From Bimastos eiseni (Eukaryota > Annelida > Clitellata > Crassiclitellata > Lumbricidae): a stretch of DNA of 64,000 nt. Position numbers and translations under genes: made by a program. Positions 43,173 through 55,200 of this stretch are shown here, piece after piece; position 1 is the stretch's first letter; the number at the start of each line of letters is the position of its first letter. Below the pieces are notes generated by a model. It worked only from the letters and a program-made list of their open reading frames with translations, ran no database searches and was not told the origin of the DNA. The stretch covers positions 814,502 through 878,501 of the forward strand of contig OY365820.1 of the NCBI GenBank assembly GCA_959347315.1. The letters run 5' to 3'.

Positions 43173-43639
43173 AGATTTTCATTGGATGATTAATTTCGCT
43201 TCAATTCAGCCTCCATCTCTGTTCCCTGCCAACATAGTCTTCCATTGTCTCCACGGCTTTCGGGCGCCACACAACGGTACCAGAATTGGGGTCGATATTC
43301 CTCAGTCTCGAGTTTCAGTGCGAATGCGATACCTCGGTGATTCATGGAAGGCGTAAGAATACATCAGGTGGGACTCTTTTGACGTACGCCACAATAGCCT
43401 GTGAATAACCGGGGGATACTCACTGCTGCAGTTACGCCAAGCCATCTTCTCTGTGCTGCGTGTTGCAACCCGTGTCGATTGTAATGACTGGATCGATAGA
43501 GCACATTATCATGATCACAGACGCACGAGACAATGCACGTGTAATAATTATCTTTGTTAATATGTCTTTCAAATGCTACGTAGGTCTATTTTTGCATATA
43601 AATACACATGCATAATATACGTTTATGGTAACGATATTA

Positions 43640-43930
43640 TTGTATTATTTTTAAGTCATGTCTTCATTGTTGTTATGATTGGTATTATTATTGTTATTAG
43701 GGCTATTGTTGTTGTTATTGTTGTTGTTATTGTTGTTGTTATTGTTCTTGCTCTTGTTGTTGTTATTGTTCTTGCTCTTGTTGTTGTTATTATTTATATA
43801 TTTATTCATTTAATTTATTTATTTATTTTAGTTGTTTTGTTCATTTTATTTATTTTGTTTATTTTTTATTTTGTTTATTTTATTTATTTATGTATCTATT
43901 TATTTATTTTATTTATTTATTTATTAGTAA
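43640..43930. repeat. (TTG/TTA)n then (TTTA)n AT-rich microsatellite
   Basis: Ends only 14 bp before the exon 2 acceptor, so it abuts the splice-site pyrimidine tract. Confidence 0.9.
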
Positions 43931-43943
43931 TTTTGTTCCCTAG

Positions 43944-44199
43944 AAACCTACAGACGGACATCCAGGTCTATGAGGCATCTGCCAAGAAGTCAGTCGATGA
44001 TAAGCAGCAACACCTTCCGTCGCATCCTCAACAGCCTCTGCAACCTCCTGCATCCCATCAGACTGGACTCGATCAGGATCCCGTCTGCGACATCTGTCAC
44101 AAGACGAAGTTCGCCGATGGATTCGGTAACCAGTGCCACTACTGCGGCCTCCGATCCTGCGCCAGATGCGGCGGAAAGGTCGCTCTCCGCACGAGCAAG
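43944..44199 (+). CDS. RIM: RIM exon 2: first six zinc-binding cysteines
   Basis: Acceptor TCCCTAG ends at 43943, donor GTGATA at 44200, phase 2 in and phase 0 out. Encodes a Q/P-rich linker and then 'DPVCDICHKTKFADGFGNQC', 'HYCGLRSCARCGGKV', six of the eight FYVE-like zinc-finger cysteines in the RIM spacing. The domain binds Munc13 family proteins and, with exon 1, Rab3. Confidence 0.93.
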
Positions 44200-44289
44200 G
44201 TGATACGCAGATATATTATACGGTCCATGTGATAATGTCACCAAAATCATTTATTCAACGGATTTTATATTATGCTGTATCTGAGCCTT

Positions 44290-44500
44290 TATAGAGCGCC
44301 TCTAGTAATGTGAACTGCCAATGCGCAAATCCCCACGAGAAGAAGTAGGTTTTGAGAAAGCGAATGAGAACGAGAAACTGACAGAGTGAATTTTAGAGCG
44401 AACAGATGGAGAAAGTGCATTCCACAGAGAAGGACCAATTGAAGCAGAAGGTCGAGACTGAGTCCATAGATGTTGTAGTTCGAAGGACCAAGAGGTCACA
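44290..44500 (-). pseudogene. LINE 3' end, minus strand
   Basis: Minus translation: 'RPSASIGPSLWNALSPSVRS' then 'SFSFAFSKPTSSRG', a CR1/L2-like C-terminus. Confidence 0.75.
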
Positions 44501-45019
44501 AGTCCATTGAACGAGAGAAGTAGACGGTATTATCATCAAAAGCTGTCGTTCAATATTTGCATTCGTGTAAGAATATTTGAAACACATCTCAAACAAGAAT
44601 ATTAGAAATAATGGTAACATAGCATCGTTGAAAATAATGATAGTAACCAATCGTTTAAGCTATACATTGATCAATTTAATTAACAATCGTGCAATTGATC
44701 CTTGTTGAAATACTCAAAGTGTCAAAACGTAGGCTATTTTTAAACCCGCGCTCGATTCTGACAATGTTTAGTTCGCTTATAACTGAAGCAGAAACATGCG
44801 CTCAATGGTTGACTTTTACAATGTGATTTATTCAGCTCTAACTCATTGCTTAATTAAACGATTGAAATCTAGAGGTGGTTACCTGTGTGTAATGAGCACC
44901 CTATCACTTATACAATCGACTGAAACCTTTTTAGGGGTGTCTATTTGATGTCTCTAACCAGCATTGCCACGCTTTACAATGCGATTCGGTTGTAATTCAT
45001 CCATTCAATCATTCGTTTA

Positions 45020-45110
45020 AAAATTTATATAGTGACCTTTCTCGGCAACTACGTCAAGGCGCTCACAACTTCAGTCTGAATAAGCCAATAGGAGTATCAC
45101 ATGGCGAATC
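45020..45110 (-). mobile_element. LINE 3' terminus, minus strand
   Basis: 'TTTATATAGTGACCTTTC' and 'GTCAAGGCGCTCACAACTTC', a decayed terminal sequence. Confidence 0.45.
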
Positions 45111-45889
45111 CTGCGAGTGATGTATTTTCATCATACGTTCAAAAGAAGGTGTGCAATGATCTGCATTGGAACTAGTGTTGAAATTCTATATAATTGATTT
45201 CTATATTTAGAACTAAAAACTCTGCACGTGTCATCTTTTACTCTATGCTTCGCCATTTCTATGCACAAAGTGAACTATCATGTAGAATAATCGAAGGTAT
45301 TTTAAGTGGTTACTCTGCCGCTAATGGTGACGTAATGATGGCAAGACAGCGTAAATGTAGACTCAATCTTCTATCATGCAACAGAACATGGCTGCCGTAT
45401 GGTTAAATTCGACTATTGTTAAATTGCTATCATCTGTTACTACTGTTACATGTTTGTATGTTTCATATTTTCACATTATCGTTACAAGTCAACTATTGTC
45501 GACGTAAAATACCTTGGTAACAGCCAGCTGCCGTTATCATTTAAGAAACCATATTATCGAGGTCCGATTTAGACACCTTTAATTTGGTTGCTTCAGACTC
45601 CATATTAACCATTTTGCGTTCATAAAATAGCGTAACAAATAATTTCTATTACTCCAAGCAAGTACTACAAGTATAATTCAAATCTAGGTTTTTTAAGGAT
45701 AAGGAGCCAACAAGGAAGAAACCCCAAAAAGGACACAAGTCCCGTAGTCGGGTCACCCTAATACGACAAGTAATTGTGGTAGCTGATATGACATGGAAAC
45801 ATGGAAAAAAATACTTAACTAGTTAATTATGTGCATAATGACGATAAGTTTATATATCTATAGGTGCACACATAATCTGAATTGATCAA

Positions 45890-46022
45890 ATATTCAAATG
45901 TTCAAATATTCGCGTATTCGCTTTTTAAAAGAACCGAGATTTTTAAAGGAACGTATCTCCTCTGGTAGGTTGTTCCAAGTCTTTGGGCCGAAGTATCTAA
46001 TTGAAAACATTGGTGCATACAC
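45890..46022 (-). pseudogene. LINE C-terminal fragment, minus strand (different lineage)
   Basis: Minus translation: 'MFSIRYFGPKTWNNLPEEIR' then 'SFKNLGSFKKRIREY', the classic C-terminal block of another Jockey/CR1-superfamily LINE. Confidence 0.75.
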
Positions 46023-46224
46023 AATCATGAAGATGCAACCATTAATCTATTAAACTGTAATCAGCCCAAATAATTTCGTTTTTATGGTAGCGAACTCAGT
46101 TGTGATAAGGTGTCGTTAAACTGTGCATTCCTTCTTCGTTAAGAAGAACATTCCGTTCTCTGTATGGGCAAACTCATTACTATGCAATCTGTAGTGCATA
46201 TGTTGATCGCCGGATGGAGTGGTC

Positions 46225-46310
46225 GTTATCGTACTTGTAATCTCCAAACTTCTAAAGCGCCACTCGAAAACCAAGGGTAGGGCACCAGCGCTTGGTTTTT
46301 GATCGTATCT
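46225..46310 (+). repeat. Dispersed repeat family R3
   Basis: 'CTCCAAACTTCTAAAGCGCC', 'ACTCGAAAACCAAGGG' and 'AGGGCACCAGCGCTTGG' in order; the best R3 copy. Confidence 0.7.
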
Positions 46311-46317
46311 GCAAATT

Positions 46318-46530
46318 TATACAGCGCCAATCACAGGATTGCACAAATAGAGGCGCACCCAGTGAGGCCGACCCAGAGAATATAAGGCTGCCATTTAGCA
46401 GCGAAAGGGTATAAGGCGATCCTGAGGTTGAAGCAAAATGTTTAATAATGGGAGGAAGTTGATTCCGCTGAGGGGGATTAATAGAAAGAGAAACAATTTA
46501 ACTGAGTTGAATATCCACCACACTCAGTGA
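46318..46530 (-). mobile_element. LINE 3' end, minus strand
   Basis: 'TTTATACAGCGCCAATCA', 'TAGAGGCGCACCCAG' and a 3'-UTR-like stretch related to the 2890-3720 element. Confidence 0.55.
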
Positions 46531-46784
46531 ATTTCAATCCAAGTGTTTTAATGTAGTATACATCATGAATGTTAAAATGGTATTAATTAAGTCAACTTCA
46601 ACAGCATTCGCGTTATGTCGTTAAATCGTGAATACTATGAAGTTGCTCTAAGACACCTTTAAATCATTTCTAGCTGATAATATAAATATATGCGTCGCTT
46701 CGATTCTATAGTAAACCTAACGTCAAATCCTAATTAAACTATCTTGGTACTGATACATGTTTTGTTCATTAATTATCCACTGAT

Positions 46785-46880
46785 TGCAGTCCAGCAGTGG
46801 CAGTCCCAAGCCTGGATAAAGGAGGAGGGCGACGCTAATGATCTTCGTTATCACTCAGTATCGTTATACTGCAACCAACC
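46785..46880 (-). repeat. Dispersed repeat family R2, minus strand
   Basis: 'CAGTGGCAGTCCCAAGCCTG', 'GATAAAGGAGGAGGGCGACG' and 'TATCACTCAGTATCGTTA'. Confidence 0.7.
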
Positions 46881-46899
46881 AACCTTCAGTCACTGAGTC

Positions 46900-46975
46900 A
46901 GTCAGTCAATCAATCAATCAAAAATACCTGATATAGCGCCCATTCAAGACAGAGGCACTCTTTTAACATTTCGCT
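46900..46975 (-). mobile_element. LINE 3' terminus with (AATC)n tail, minus strand
   Basis: (AATC)n then 'CCTGATATAGCGCCCATTCA' and 'GAGGCACTC'. Confidence 0.55.
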
Positions 46976-47460
46976 TGCCATAAGCATGTAACTGGGTCTA
47001 TTTCGACGTTGCACTCGAGACAGTCCAGTCTTTTCGAGACCATCGGCTGGCCATATTTACCCAATCGATATTGGCGTTCTTGTTGCGGAATACATGTATA
47101 CCATGTTGTGTACTAAATGGTCGCCTTGCTGTGACCATGCAGCGCTGCTAAGAGAGATTATGTTACAAGGTATCCGATTGGATAGATCGTTCGCTTTGTA
47201 ACGCGGAATGGGATAGATTAGATTTGGTTCTGACCCGCGGTAGCCTTGAGACAACACAATTGAGAATAAAAAATTATGATTTGTTATTTTTATAGCTCAA
47301 TGCGTTTTCTGTGATATTTGAATTTGATCATGTAAATCGGAACCACGTTTTCAAAGCCTAATTCAACTGTCTGTATGGGCCTCTTTTGAGGTCCCTACCA
47401 CATTTCCTCATGCGCCTTAGGCACTCCTGCCCGCTACTTGCTGGAAAATATTACCAATTG

Positions 47461-48232
47461 CCCGCCAAAACATAAATGCCAAAACATAAATGTCAAAACA
47501 TAAATGTCAAAACATAAATGTCAAAACATAAATGTCAAAACATAAATGTCAAAACATAAATGCCAAAACATAGATGTCAAAACATAAATGTCAAAACATA
47601 AATGTCAAAACATAAATGCCAAAAGCATAAATGCCAAAACATAAATGTCAAAACATAAATGTCAAAACATAGATGTCAAAACATAAATGTCAAAACATAA
47701 ATGCCAAAAACATAAATGTCAAAACATAAATGTCAAAACATAAATGTCAAAACATAAATGCCAAAACATAGATGTCAAAACATAAATGTCAAAACATAAA
47801 TGCCAAAAGCATAAATGCCAAAACATAAATGTCAAAACATAAATGTCAAAACATAGATGTCAAAACATAGATGTCAAAACATAAATGTCAAAACATAAAT
47901 GTCAAAACATAAATGCCAAAACATAAATGTCAAAACATAAATGTAAAAACATAAATGTCAAAACATAAATGCCAAAACATAAATGTCAAAACATAAATGT
48001 CAAAACATAAATGTCAAAACATAAATGCCAAAAACATAAATGTCAAAACATAAATGTCAAAACATAGATGTCAAAACATAGATGTCAAAACATAAATGTC
48101 AAAACATAAATGTCACAACATAAATGTCAAAACATAAATGCCAGAAACATAAATGCCAAAACATAAATGCCAAAAACATAAATGTCAAAATATAAATGTC
48201 AAAACATAAATTCCAAAACATAAATGTTTGAC
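47461..48232 (+). repeat. 14-bp satellite, about 54 units
   Basis: Unit ATGTCAAAACATAA (with ATGCC and ATAGATG variants), about 770 bp. A few 15-bp units with an extra A recur, as do higher-order variant patterns. Confidence 0.95.
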
Positions 48233-48814
48233 ACCATTGTTTTAGTTACTCATTTATTGGCTGATCGAATAGACAAACGATTTTTTCTAATCTAGAAGCC
48301 ACAAGATTTTGCTAAGTCTATCTCAGATCAATCAATCAATCAATCAATCAATAAGGCATACTGTCATTTCTTAACGATTGGTTTCAAGATATTTGCTTCT
48401 ATTCAGATTATAATTAAGTTGTAAAGGAGTTTAGCAGCAAATTCTAATTCTAAATGATTTGCAATTAAACTTTGAGTTTTTGTAGCGTATAGTAGTAGTT
48501 GCAGTAAGTATAATAATGATTATAATGATATCAGTAATTGTAGTATTCGTATTAGCAGTTTGTGGTAATGGAAGTAAACAAAGAGTAGTAGTACTGACTA
48601 TGATAATAGTAATAATAGCAATGATAAAAATTGATAATTGTGATATTTATGTTGATGTAAATTATGCTGTTAGTTCTATTTTTAAGTCAATTCGTCGTAT
48701 AATTTGTTTGAGTAAATGGGTATACGCTCTAGCTCTGAGCTCATAGGGTCTCTGTAAGTGCATCGAGCTAACAGGTGACCCTAATAACAAGGGCAGACCT
48801 CTTTCAATTTTCAG

Positions 48815-48920
48815 TAAACTCCTCCACTGCTAGAACTCAGGCGGTGCCAGTCCCAAGCCTGAATAGAGGAGAAGGGTGACGTTAACAATCTTTGTTTTCG
48901 CACAGCAACTATCAAACGCC
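48815..48920 (-). repeat. Dispersed repeat family R2, minus strand
   Basis: 'GGTGCCAGTCCCAAGCCTGA' then 'GGAGAAGGGTGACG'. Confidence 0.65.
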
Positions 48921-49259
48921 ACCATTTTCAATGCATGGTGTTGCCAGATAAATATGTAGGGCGAAAAGAAGGGAAACGCTCAATAGCACTTTCCAAAGAA
49001 GGGAATTAAATGATGCAAGAGATCAAGACATGAGAGCCTTTTGGTATTGCGGGCAATTCTTCAGACTGTTCTCATAACGTTTATGAGCCTCCATTTTGAA
49101 TCATTAATATGATTGATTGGATAATAACGACTCCTGGAATGTCGTTACAGTAACAAACATATAAGTCGTGGTGACACGCCGCTTGGCATTTAACCTCTCG
49201 AAAAGTCTCGATATATCTGTTTGCGATGATAGCTAAACTATACCAACCGATAAAACAGA

Positions 49260-49760
49260 GAGGGGGTGGTCGTCCATTCGAGAGCCCACTTGGGTAACGG
49301 GTTCGCTCGAATGGTCGGTACCGGGTACGTTTGGTGGATTTGCCCTCGGTCGTATGACTCGTATCAGGACGGAAAGATCTTCGTTGGCTCAGGATCCCAT
49401 CTGTTTATACAGCCATTTCAGTCGCTTTTTACCTAATCGGTACCATCTCCGCTTGCTGTCCAGACTTTTCGTTGTCCATGACTTCGAGAAGCGCTTCAGC
49501 CGAAAGGGGAAGGCCCAGTCGCTGCAGCGGGGGAAAGCCCAGGCGCTGCATGGGAAGCGCTGCAGTATAAAGAAGGGGGAAGGCGGGGAAGGCGGGCGGG
49601 CGGGCGGGCGGGCGGGCGGGCGGGCGGGTGGGCGGCTGTGAGCTGTGTCTGCGTTGCTCTTCGATGCATTGATCGGTGGGTGATGTTGCCCGTGATGTCG
49701 CTGGGGCTGATGCGTCTATCCGATGCGCAGAATACAGCTCCTCGCTCTCTATATCTATAT
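49260..49760. other. CpG-rich segment within RIM intron 2
   Basis: High CpG over about 500 bp, with a TATAAA-like hexamer at 49567 ('GCAGTATAAAGAAGG'). Could be an internal promoter or a young GC-rich repeat. No exon was identified. Confidence 0.35.
49584..49640 (+). repeat. (GGGC)n G-rich tetranucleotide array
   Basis: About 12 units of GGGC/GGCG. Strong G-quadruplex potential on the + strand. Confidence 0.9.
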
Positions 49761-49814
49761 CGATGGAGTGGGACGGGGACGAATGGAAGGACGGACGGAT
49801 TGACACGGAGAGAA

Positions 49815-50105
49815 GCAGACAGCCGGAAAGACAGATAGACAGACAGACAGACAGGCAGACAGGTAGACAAACATATATACAGACTGACTGATAGAGAGGC
49901 AGACAGATGGACAGAAAAATAGACAGACAGACACAAGGACCAAACGACAATACAGACAGATGACAGACAGACATCTATAGATGCACAAAAGGACAATACA
50001 AAGAGACGGACACGCAGAGATATAAAGAGACTCACACTTGCATACATAAAGACAATACGGACATAGAGGCATACAAACAAGGACAGATGGAGAGATGGAT
50101 AGACG
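49815..50105. repeat. (CAGA)n-derived degenerate microsatellite
   Basis: Decaying CAGA/GACA repeats over about 290 bp. Confidence 0.85.
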
Positions 50106-50644
50106 GCGTTGAAGATAAACGGAATTGTAGCTATCGAGAGTCTTTTCCTTCGACTGTCGACCATCATCGGCGCCGAGGATCCAGCTGAGATAGACGGATC
50201 GACCGCTCCATGCAGTCCCTCGCCGAGAATTACGATTCCCTCCAAGTCAGTTAAACTGACTGACTGTCTGTCTGTCTGTCTGTCTGTCTGACTGGTTGTA
50301 ACATAGTCCATGAGTAGCTGGGATGATCGTTCAGATAAAATAGGTTTGTTTTCAGCCCTGGGCAAAAACATATATATTTAACTGGCTTAGCAGATAGATT
50401 GGCTGACGATCTAAATTCAAACAGATATTATTTTATTTTATTAGCTGAGTAGATGGATTAAACTGGCAGATAGCAGATAGATGTAACTGGTTGAGCGGAT
50501 AGTTTTGACTGGCTGGACTGAGAGTTTTTCTCACTGATTGGTCCGCTAATTCCTGGCTGGCTGACTAAGACGACAGACACAGCATCGACTGATTCGCTGA
50601 CAATTTGGCTTCTCTTTACTTCTGTCTTTCTCGCTTCCATGTCT

Positions 50645-50800
50645 CTCCCGTTCTATCTGTTCTTGTATGTTGCCCTTGTCGTGTGCCTCTCTGCCTGTAT
50701 CCACCGCTTTCAATGTCTGCATGTTTCTCTGTATCTCTTTGTCTCTCTGTCTCTGTCTCTGTCTGTCTCTCTCTCTCTACGTCTGTTTGCATCTACCTGT
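50645..50800. repeat. (CTGT)/(CTCT) pyrimidine-rich tract
   Basis: Imperfect upstream extension of the 50840-51155 array. Confidence 0.8.
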
Positions 50801-50839
50801 AAATGAATTTCTATTACTCTTCGTTTGTGTTTTTATGTG

Positions 50840-50856
50840 TGTGTCTCTGTCTGTCC

Positions 50857-50894
<38 letters not shown>

Positions 50895-50923
50895 CTGTCT
50901 GTCTGTCTGTCCGTCTGTCCGTC

Positions 50924-50958
<35 letters not shown>

Positions 50959-51028
50959 CTGTCTGTCCGTCCGTCTGTCTGTCTGTCTGTCCGTCTGTCC
51001 GTCCGTCTGTCTGTCTGTCTGTCCGTCC

Positions 51029-51066
<38 letters not shown>

Positions 51067-51155
51067 CTGTCTGTCCGTCTGTCTGTCTGTCCGTCTGTCT
51101 GTCCGTCTGTCTGTCTGTCTGTCTGTCTGGCCGTCTGTCTGTCTGTCTGTCTGTC
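50840..51155. repeat. (CTGT)n/(CCGT)n tetranucleotide array
   Basis: About 78 tetramers, with CCGT variants in repeating higher-order patterns. Confidence 0.95.
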
Positions 51156-51574
51156 GCTCATGCCTTGCTCCGTCTATCCCACTCCGTCTGCCAACATCCT
51201 CCCTCCCTGCGATCGTTTGCCTTAGAATCGCCTTCGACCGGTTTATTCCGGTCGCGTAATAAACGCATCGATGTCTCCGTCACCGTCACCGTCTGTCTTC
51301 CTCTGTAACTCTCGTCCTGTGCCTCGCTGCCTGTATCAGTCCATCGCTCTCGAAGTCCGTTTCTTTACGTCTCAGTGTTTGTGTACGTGTGTGTTTGCCT
51401 ATATGCTTTTGTCTGCCAATTTCTCCTTCTTTCGTGTCTTACTCCTTCTATGCTTGGATATAGTGCTGCCTCCCATCAACGCAACTAACATCATCTAGTT
51501 AATTATTATTATTAATTCAGGGTTTAACGTCGTATTTTCACATCGAAGACCGTTAAGCAGTAGTAGTTGTTTCA

Positions 51575-51680
51575 TTCTAACTAAACTGCGTGAAAACAGA
51601 GGTTATTATTGTCGCCCTCCTCCTTCATCCAGGCTTTGGACTGGAACTGCCAGAGTGTAAACAGTGGGGAGTTGCAGGCT
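51575..51680 (+). repeat. Dispersed repeat family R2
   Basis: 'AACTAAACTGCGTGAAAACA', 'GTCGCCCTCCTCCTTCATCC' and 'CTGCCAGAGTGTAAACAG'. Confidence 0.65.
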
Positions 51681-52429
51681 AGTTTCAGTGTAATAGATCT
51701 TTAGCGTTTCATGGTACGAGATTAATAGAAAAGATCATGATCTAATTTGACGAGAATTCAATTTATTGGACGAAAATTCAATTTATAAAGGTCTGCAATC
51801 ACTGATTAAGAGGTGTTCAAAACGACTATTAGGATTCGTTGCATTCAAGTGTTTAGCGACTAACACGTAAATGAGTACCTTTGATTTTACGTAACAAAGC
51901 GAAAATGACTGTTATAATACTATATGAGCAGTTGTAGCTGTTTAAACGGTGTCTAAGCTTAGGCCCACAAACAACGTATATTAGATCTGACGAAATTGAA
52001 CAACATTTTCATAAATAAAATTGAACCTTTGAATTGAAGTGTTTGAGCCTTGTTTGATAATATTGATTAAAGAGAGATGCATGCGATTTGAATCAACTGT
52101 TTGCCTTATTTAGTTCTGTATGAGCATAGCTCGATGGAAAGACAGCTTACGCAAGTACGATGGTATGACACTTACCTAACTAAGAGAGCAGTTATTATTT
52201 ATAAATCTGTGATACGCATTTTAAAGACCTTACATATATTCTGTTATTCTGTATTCAGCAACATCTTGCGCATAACTGCAATAGCAATAATTTCTATACA
52301 CAACATAAGATATATAAAATACTATTAATATTTTAATAATATCCTGCGAATCATTAAAATTGACTGAATTTTTTTATAAGACATTAATCGATTAATTATT
52401 CATATACCTTCGACGAACGATCGTGTAGT

Positions 52430-52515
52430 TTTCTTTGTCACAGAGATGATGTTGAGCGTCACCCTCCTCGTTTGTACACGCTTTTGACTGGCACAGTTTG
52501 GCACATAGGTGATGT
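52430..52515 (+). repeat. Dispersed repeat family R2, degenerate
   Basis: 'GAGCGTCACCCTCCTCG' then 'CTTTTGACTGGCACAG'. Confidence 0.5.
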
Positions 52516-52971
52516 TGTGATATTTGCTCACTAACAAACGGATGTTGAAAGTACGGTTTAATGACATAATAAAGACAACATAAGTTGTTTTAAACAAAAG
52601 AAACATCTTGCATCGATTTCTTCTTAGAGAGTCTAACTAGGCCTATGTGATGGGTAATATTTATTCAAAGAATTAGCGCTACATAAAAATTAAGATAATT
52701 AGCATCTCATTTACATAAACGGCTTCCAATGTTGAAAGATTTCGGAAACAAACTACAAAATTTTCGCTTACTTGCAGTTGATCAGGTTCTTCATTTAAAG
52801 GAGCGAAGGACTTAAGCGGCGACGCCAGCCAAACTATATCGTTATAGGCCTACGATAACTATTGCTAAAGTAAGAATTGTCATTAAACACCCGTGAATAG
52901 CGATGATCCAATGTTATAAATTTTCTGATTTTTTAATGACCGACCAACGGGTTCTTGAAAAAAATAGTTGG

Positions 52972-53085
52972 TGGCAGTTGCAGTTTAACGACACTTCGAT
53001 AACAACGATAATTAACGCCTCCCTCATCCTTTAGAAATACTTGGGACTTCCACTTCCTGAGCACCATCAATGGCGGGGTTTATGA
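52972..53085 (+). repeat. Dispersed repeat family R2
   Basis: 'GCAGTTTAACGACACTTCGA', 'CCTCCCTCATCCTTTAG' and 'CTTGGGACTTCCACTTCCTG'. Confidence 0.6.
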
Positions 53086-53119
53086 TTTAAAGTTCAATTG
53101 AGTATTTATAGCAATTGGC

Positions 53120-53222
53120 GCTGGGAATATATCACTGGCAAGGAATAAGGCAGGCATAGCACCTCTGAGTAGCTATCTATCTTATATGGGCGCTATGTCA
53201 AGTTCCATTGATTGATTGATTA

Positions 53223-53287
<65 letters not shown>

Positions 53288-53345
53288 CCGATTGACCGAC
53301 TGACAGACTGACCGACTGTCTGAGTGACTGACTGACCGACTGACT
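53120..53345 (+). mobile_element. LINE 3' terminus with (GATT)n tail
   Basis: 'TAGCACCTCTGAGTAGCTAT' and 'ATGGGCGCTATGTCAAG' followed by a (GATT)n array at 53208-53290 and GACT-type repeats. Confidence 0.7.
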
Positions 53346-54131
53346 AAATCTGAGCTACACTTAAACACCCTTAACTAGCGACACTTCATGCTATAAATAC
53401 TTGTAACAACTAACGAATTTTTGGCAAGCATTTGGCATCGTAGATATTGTTCTAGGCACGAAATTTCAGTAGGCGCTCTGTAGGCGCTGAGTATATGTAT
53501 CTAGAGGGACGTGTTTCATATGACGTTGAAAGAAAATACAATGTTTATAACAATCTTTGCATGGGTTAGCGACTAAGTAGGCAATGCCTTTTTGCCCCAC
53601 AATGTCAGACGCTTGCCGAATAATCAATTGAGCTGGCGGCATACATGTATAAACTTAGACGCTATTCAGAAGACCCTACTTGAAAACAGATTTATCAGAG
53701 AAATTGGCGCTGAAGCAATAATTTAAAGCCATCTAAACAGTTACATTCCAAGTAGCTTGCTATCTACACTTTTTACAATAACACTTCTTGCATTTACATA
53801 ACTTACAAAATTCACATCAAAATGTTTTCATTTACATCTTCACATTTACATTTTTAGATTTACAATTCTCACATCTTCATGATATGCATTATTATAATTG
53901 TTTAAATTCTTACATTTAAATTTTCAAGTTTGCATCTTTACACCTACATTGTTACATTTACACATTTTTATTTAAATTTTTTACATTTAAATTATCTACC
54001 TCACGTTTTTACATTTACAATTTTCTACATTGATATTATATATATATATATATATATACACTTTCATTGTTTACATTCACACTGCTTACATTTTCCACAT
54101 TGACATAAGTATAATTATAATCATTCTTCAG

Positions 54132-54833
54132 GTTTGGGCGTGTGTCGTCTGTCGTAAGAAGCAGGAGATATTGATGAAGACGGGCCAATGGTATCACAGC
54201 AGCGACGGAACACAAGGGACCGTACCAGGGGTCGTCGGCGTTGGCGGTGGCGGCGGTTGCCCCGACCCTGACGCGGGCGCCGTGACCGGGTCGAGGTCCC
54301 TTGAGACGATACCACCAGCGATGCCTTCAACGACGCAGCCTCTACCGACCGATCTCAGGACGACGGAACCGGGTCGACGGTTGGAACCGACAGAACATGC
54401 TCGACGAGTGGAACCGACTGAACCAGGTCGACGGGTGGAACCGACGGAACCGAGTCGACGAGTGGAAGCTGCGGAACCTGGGTGGCGAGTGGAACAGTTG
54501 GAACCGGGGCGGCGGGTGGAACTTGGACGACGGACGGAACTTGCAGAACAGCAGGATTTTGGTCGTCCGTTGGAACCGAATGAACCGGGCTACAGGACGG
54601 GACACGTGGAGGAAATGGAACGCGGTCATCGCGCGGAGCACGGTCGTCGCACGGAACCTACGGAACACAATCGTCGTTCGGAACCGGTAGAGCTCGATCA
54701 TAACATGGAACAATCGGTACAGGCTACGATGCAGCGTGGCGTTTATCCCGATGAATCAGCGTTCGAGCGGAACCAGACATGTTCCGGACAGGAACATCGG
54801 AACCAGGATAGGGCAAACCGAAGCGAAAGAGAG
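54132..54833 (+). CDS. RIM: RIM exon 3: last zinc-finger cysteines and disordered linker
   Basis: Acceptor CTTCAG ends at 54131, donor GTACGT at 54834, phases 0 and 0 (234 codons). Begins 'VWACVVCRKKQEILMKTGQW', giving the final C-x2-C of the zinc finger. The vertebrate 'SGAWFF' helix that contacts Rab3 appears as 'TGQWYH'. The rest is low-complexity, with about a dozen imperfect 'EPTEPGRRV' eight- to nine-residue repeats (54360-54680) not found in vertebrate RIMs that I recall. Confidence 0.9.
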
Positions 54834-55124
54834 GTACGTCAACGTTGCTTAATCTGCAACTGATTAAATCTAATCTTTGATACGTATAAATTCAATAGAA
54901 CCGGGATTAAGAATAGAAAAGAAATCGTTGTAGCTAATTAATTATATCATAATGAAATCGGGTTCAACTGGAAAATGACGACCAACAACTTGCTGTTTTG
55001 ACTTTTACTGAAGCTGATGCTATTAGTTATATATATCAAAGCTATCCAATAAAAGGACGAGAATGACAGTTAATAGAGGTGTGCAATTATGTTTTGTCAT
55101 CGAATTAAACAGAACAAGTTTGTT

Positions 55125-55200
55125 TTTTATTGCCGTCGCCCTCCTACTATAATCCAGCTTTGGACTGGCACTGCTGGACTGCATGCAGTGTAGAAGTCAT
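55125..55200 (+). repeat. Dispersed repeat family R2, partial
   Basis: 'CCGTCGCCCTCCTACTATAA' then 'CTTTGGACTGGCACTGCTG'. Confidence 0.6.

Larger units (their letters stand above)
44200..54131 (+). other. RIM intron 2 (about 9.9 kb)
   Basis: No coding exon recognised. Contains LINE ends, R2 and R3 copies, a 14-bp satellite, a CpG-rich segment with (GGGC)n, CTGT arrays and a (GATT)n array, each listed separately. Confidence 0.7.

Noticed and set aside
47461..48232. CRISPR-like array
   Set aside because: Units are contiguous 14-mers without unique spacers and the DNA is animal.
49496..50371. 291-residue minus-strand ORF
   Set aside because: Translation of CAGA/CTGT microsatellites and a GC-rich repeat; composition is C/L/S low-complexity.
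50667..51308. Long C/L/S/V ORFs on the + strand
   Set aside because: Direct translation of the (CTGT/CCGT)n array.
54301..54690. Alternative-frame ORF within RIM exon 3
   Set aside because: Shadow frame of the repeat-rich coding exon; the RIM frame is fixed by the zinc finger and by phases.
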